From an archaeon (lineage in GTDB: Archaea > Methanobacteriota > Methanobacteria > Methanobacteriales > Methanobacteriaceae), in assembly GCA_024409165.1 (NCBI GenBank), contig JAKSUE010000038.1:1-9083 (forward strand): a DNA stretch of 9,083 bases. The letters run 5' to 3'. Each line of letters opens with the position of its first letter. Positions within the stretch are counted from its first letter, which is position 1. The notes beneath the pieces are model-generated. The model had not been told where the DNA came from, did no database searches, and saw nothing but the letters and a program-made list of their open reading frames with translations. The translations under genes were made by a program, and so were the position numbers. This document shows, piece by piece, positions 7,545-9,083 of the stretch.

Positions 7545-8022
7545 TAAATTTGAAACTTTTAGCCATATATACTGTTTCATCAACAGATGGAGTAGACATA
7601 TAAACCTCAACATTTAAATTATTATTTTCTATTATTGCAGCAAAACGAGGTTCTCCTACAAATTTACCAATATTTGCAGAAGTAGTGTAAACAACGATTC
7701 CATCTACAATTTGAGTAGGTTTCTTTTTCTCATACTCAACATTATCCTTCCAATAAAGTTTATTTGAGTTACTCATCTCATCATAATTAAAGACATACAC
7801 AGTATATTTTTCAGAATCATCAAGGTATACTTTCATTCCTTGAGAACTATTAATACAATCGAAATTACCTGCATTTGTTGTATTAAAAGTAGCTATACCT
7901 ATATCATTAACTTGATTATTAGGGCTACTAAAATAAGCATATGCTCCAAAACAAGCAATTGCAATTATAATAATAACTAAAATTATTATTAATATATTTT
8001 TTTTACTAAATTTACAAGTCAT
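7540..8022 (-). CDS. Small single-pass membrane protein of unknown function
   Basis: Predicted 160-residue protein with a short basic cytoplasmic N-terminus (MTCKFSKKN), one very hydrophobic segment (residues about 10-31, ILIIILVIIIIAIACFGAYA and following) and an outside domain of about 128 residues. The outside domain looks like a small alpha/beta fold with strands such as MKVYLDDSEKYTVYVFNY, IVDGIVVYTTS and LNVEVYMSTPSVDETVYMAKSF. Small membrane-anchored proteins with a similar ending (an ETVxMAKS-like helix) seem familiar from Methanobacteriales, where they are called hypothetical; this is memory, not a search. The ATG at 8020-8022 is preferred over an in-frame TTG at 8037 because GGAG (8030-8033) lies 7 nt before it. 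It precedes the adhesin by 90 bp on the same strand with no oligo-T terminator between, so cotranscription is plausible. No enzymatic motif was seen. Confidence 0.8.
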   Translation of the reverse strand: MTCKFSKKNILIIILVIIIIAIACFGAYAYFSSPNNQVNDIGIATFNTTNAGNFDCINSSQGMKVYLDDSEKYTVYVFNYDEMSNSNKLYWKDNVEYEKKKPTQIVDGIVVYTTSANIGKFVGEPRFAAIIENNNLNVEVYMSTPSVDETVYMAKSFKFK

Positions 8023-8024
8023 AC

Positions 8025-8056
8025 TTACACTCCACAATATTTAATCATTAACCTCC
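8025..8056 (-). promoter_or_regulatory. Leader with two ribosome binding sites and a 7-codon ORF
   Basis: Upstream of the membrane protein gene, GGAGG at 8052-8056 is followed by the short ORF ATG ATT AAA TAT TGT GGA GTG TAA (8025-8048). Its stop lies 2 nt before the gene's ATG. The second site, GGAG at 8030-8033, sits inside the short ORF and serves the main start. The spacing from GGAGG to the short ORF's ATG is only 3 nt, so translation of it is uncertain. Confidence 0.35.
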
Positions 8057-8061
8057 AAGTT

Positions 8062-8125
8062 ATTTAAAGGACAATACCTAACTTAATGTTGAAGACAAAA
8101 TAAATATTCTTCATAATTATATTTT
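8062..8125 (-). promoter_or_regulatory. Possible promoter of the membrane protein gene
   Basis: Two TATA-like boxes point toward the gene on the minus strand: AAAATATAAT (8116-8125) and CTTTAAATAA (8061-8070). The first would give a leader of about 70 nt containing both ribosome binding sites. The second would give one of only about 20 nt. Neither has a clear upstream recognition element, and the surrounding DNA is so A+T-rich that such matches are expected by chance. Confidence 0.25.
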
Positions 8126-8372
8126 AAAAAAAAGAATAAAAATCTTTTGAAATTTGGCGTCAAATAACGGAAAAAAAATTTTAAATAAGATAAATAAAAC
8201 GCCTGTAAATCAAATAAACCATAAAAAATTGGCTAATTTTATTTAAACAACTTATAAATTTAGTTTATCCATTTTAGATAAATATTCTTTCTTATTTTCT
8301 AAAAAACCTACATACTAGTTTTATTCCTAATATAAGATTGAAATATTAAATAAATAAATTAAATAAATAAAT
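8126..8372. other. A+T-rich intergenic region, no gene seen
   Basis: No ORF with a ribosome binding site is visible on either strand. Small structures are present: a 6-bp inverted repeat AAAATT/AATTTT with a 4-nt loop at 8225-8240, a minus-strand T8 run at about 8171-8178 that could serve as a back-up terminator, and GGCGT (8156-8160) facing ACGCC (8199-8203). None is strong enough to call an RNA gene. Confidence 0.5.
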
Positions 8373-8379
8373 AAAAAAA
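8373..8379 (-). terminator. Oligo-T terminator of the acyltransferase gene
   Basis: The minus strand carries T7 beginning 10 nt after the TAA stop at 8389-8391, followed by repeated TATTTATTTATTTAA. Oligo-T without a hairpin is a typical archaeal terminator. It separates the acyltransferase from the downstream membrane protein and adhesin genes. Confidence 0.5.
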
Positions 8380-8388
8380 GGAGTAAAT

Positions 8389-8988
8389 TTAAATCATGTT
8401 TGGAACTCTTAAAGATTGTGGTAACGGTTTAATCTTAGCCGGAGTACCAATAGCTAAATAAAACGGAGGTACACTACGTGTTACAACAGCACCTGCAGCT
8501 ACAATAGCACTTTCACCTACTTCAAGATTTGATAAAAATGTGGAATTTCCACCAACAGAACAACCTTTTCTGAGTATTGGTCCTTTTAAAGAGTATTCTA
8601 CTCTAACAGGGTAACGATCATTAGTAAAACAAGTACATGGACCAATAAATACATTATCTTCAATAACACTGTTTCTTGGAATATACACATTAGATTGAAT
8701 ACTAACATTATTACCAATTACAACATCACCTTCAATAACAGTATTGGTACCAATTAAAACATCATCACCAATAGTAGTGTGGTCACGGATAACAACATTA
8801 TGACCTGTCTTAAAATCATCACCAATTACAACATCATTATAAATTACAGTGTTAGTCCTAAGTAAAGGATTCTTACCAAGCACCGGAGGTTTACTCATCC
8901 TCTTATAGTTAACACCAATCTTAATCCCATCCCTAATAAGTCTAGGATCTTGATTCTTATCATTGCCTAATCCAAAAAAATTAGCCAT
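8389..8988 (-). CDS. Hexapeptide-repeat (left-handed beta-helix) acyltransferase, likely nucleotide-sugar N-acetyltransferase
   Basis: A 199-residue protein that probably transfers an acetyl group from acetyl-CoA to an amino sugar on a nucleotide carrier in the cytoplasm. Residues about 48-117 form consecutive hexapeptide turns (VVIGDD, VVIRDH, TTIGDD, VLIGTN, VVIGNN and so on) of a left-handed beta-helix. The loop FTNDRYPVR (121-129) and the later VAAGAVVTRSVPPFYLAIGTPAKI (about 163-186) match the WbpD/WlbB and FdtC/WxcM-N group, which acetylates 3-amino sugars; exact substrate is not readable. The N-terminal 45 residues are a short extension without repeats. The length fits this family. The ATG start has AAAGGAG 9 nt upstream. 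In Methanobacteriales such enzymes may serve surface glycans or glycoprotein sugars; a link to the sequon-rich adhesin nearby is inference. A generic maltose/serine acetyltransferase-like role is less likely because of the FTND loop. Confidence 0.85.
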   Translation of the reverse strand: MANFFGLGNDKNQDPRLIRDGIKIGVNYKRMSKPPVLGKNPLLRTNTVIYNDVVIGDDFKTGHNVVIRDHTTIGDDVLIGTNTVIEGDVVIGNNVSIQSNVYIPRNSVIEDNVFIGPCTCFTNDRYPVRVEYSLKGPILRKGCSVGGNSTFLSNLEVGESAIVAAGAVVTRSVPPFYLAIGTPAKIKPLPQSLRVPNMI

Positions 8989-8997
8989 AAATTATCA

Positions 8998-9004
8998 CTC
9001 CTTT
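8998..9004 (-). promoter_or_regulatory. Ribosome binding site of the acyltransferase gene
   Basis: The minus strand reads AAAGGAG, followed by TGATAATTT and then the ATG at 8986-8988. The 9-nt spacing from GGAG supports this start. Confidence 0.7.
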
Positions 9005-9030
9005 AAAAAAGCCTTTTCTAATACAATACA

Positions 9031-9042
9031 TTATAATAAAAT
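9031..9042 (-). promoter_or_regulatory. Possible TATA box of the acyltransferase gene
   Basis: The minus strand reads TTTATTATAATG. A start about 25 nt downstream, near 9010, would give a leader of about 20 nt that includes the ribosome binding site. The match is moderate and the background is A+T-rich. The remaining bases up to 9083 hold no visible gene. Confidence 0.35.
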
Positions 9043-9083
9043 AACTAACCTTACATCATAACTAAAAAGTTACAATATACATT

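Noticed and set aside
7540..8037. Start of the membrane protein at TTG 8037
   Set aside because: It has no suitably spaced ribosome binding site (the GGAGG at 8052-8056 is 14 nt away), whereas the ATG at 8022 has GGAG at 7 nt.
8156..8203. GGCGT/ACGCC pair as an RNA hairpin
   Set aside because: Only 5 bp with a 38-nt A+T-rich loop; too weak to support a structured RNA or riboswitch.
8380..8461. Plus-strand GGAG followed by an ATG at 8396 and a 21-codon ORF
   Set aside because: The spacing of 12 nt is long, and the ORF is antisense to the end of the acyltransferase gene; likely chance.

Overview
The window looks like a piece of a methanogenic archaeon of the order Methanobacteriales (Methanobrevibacter or Methanosphaera type). 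The evidence is strongly AT-rich DNA, Shine-Dalgarno sites of the GGAGG/GGAGTG type, A+T boxes resembling archaeal TATA elements, and above all a giant adhesin-like surface protein. That protein combines a parallel beta-helix, many bacterial-Ig-like modules carrying a YxGDxxY signature and basic C-terminal modules, a combination typical of this order. The assignment to order is inference; no rRNA or other marker gene is present.

All three convincing genes lie on the minus strand. Read in the direction of transcription (high to low coordinates) they are: (1) a left-handed beta-helix (hexapeptide repeat) acyltransferase at 8389-8988, resembling N-acetyltransferases of 3-amino nucleotide sugars; (2) an AT-rich gap of about 365 bases holding a poly-T terminator, possible promoter elements and a possible 7-codon leader ORF; (3) a 160-residue single-pass membrane protein of unknown function at 7540-8022; (4) a 90-bp gap without an obvious terminator, containing a perfect 24-bp direct repeat with duplicated TATA-like boxes; (5) the giant adhesin-like gene at 368-7450; (6) a stem-loop plus T-rich terminator at about 268-328 and an A-rich, gene-poor stretch to the window edge.

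The adhesin is the main object. Its first ATG (7396) lies inside what is plainly a signal peptide. Reading 18 codons further upstream to an AUU codon at 7450 restores a complete signal peptide and places the start 7 nt after a strong AAGGAGGT ribosome binding site. The mature protein (about 2,335 residues) has an 18-residue tandem duplication, a Cys-rich beta-helix, a divergent middle region, and a five-module Ig block of about 460 residues that is duplicated and followed by a mosaic third copy of its first module. It ends with one more Ig module, two basic modules and a Lys-rich tail.

The genes fit a cell-surface theme: a sugar-modifying acyltransferase, a small membrane-anchored protein, and a large secreted protein that probably binds or spans the pseudomurein wall. 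The small membrane protein and the adhesin may be cotranscribed; the acyltransferase appears to be a separate unit. No tRNA, rRNA, CRISPR array or insertion sequence was seen.
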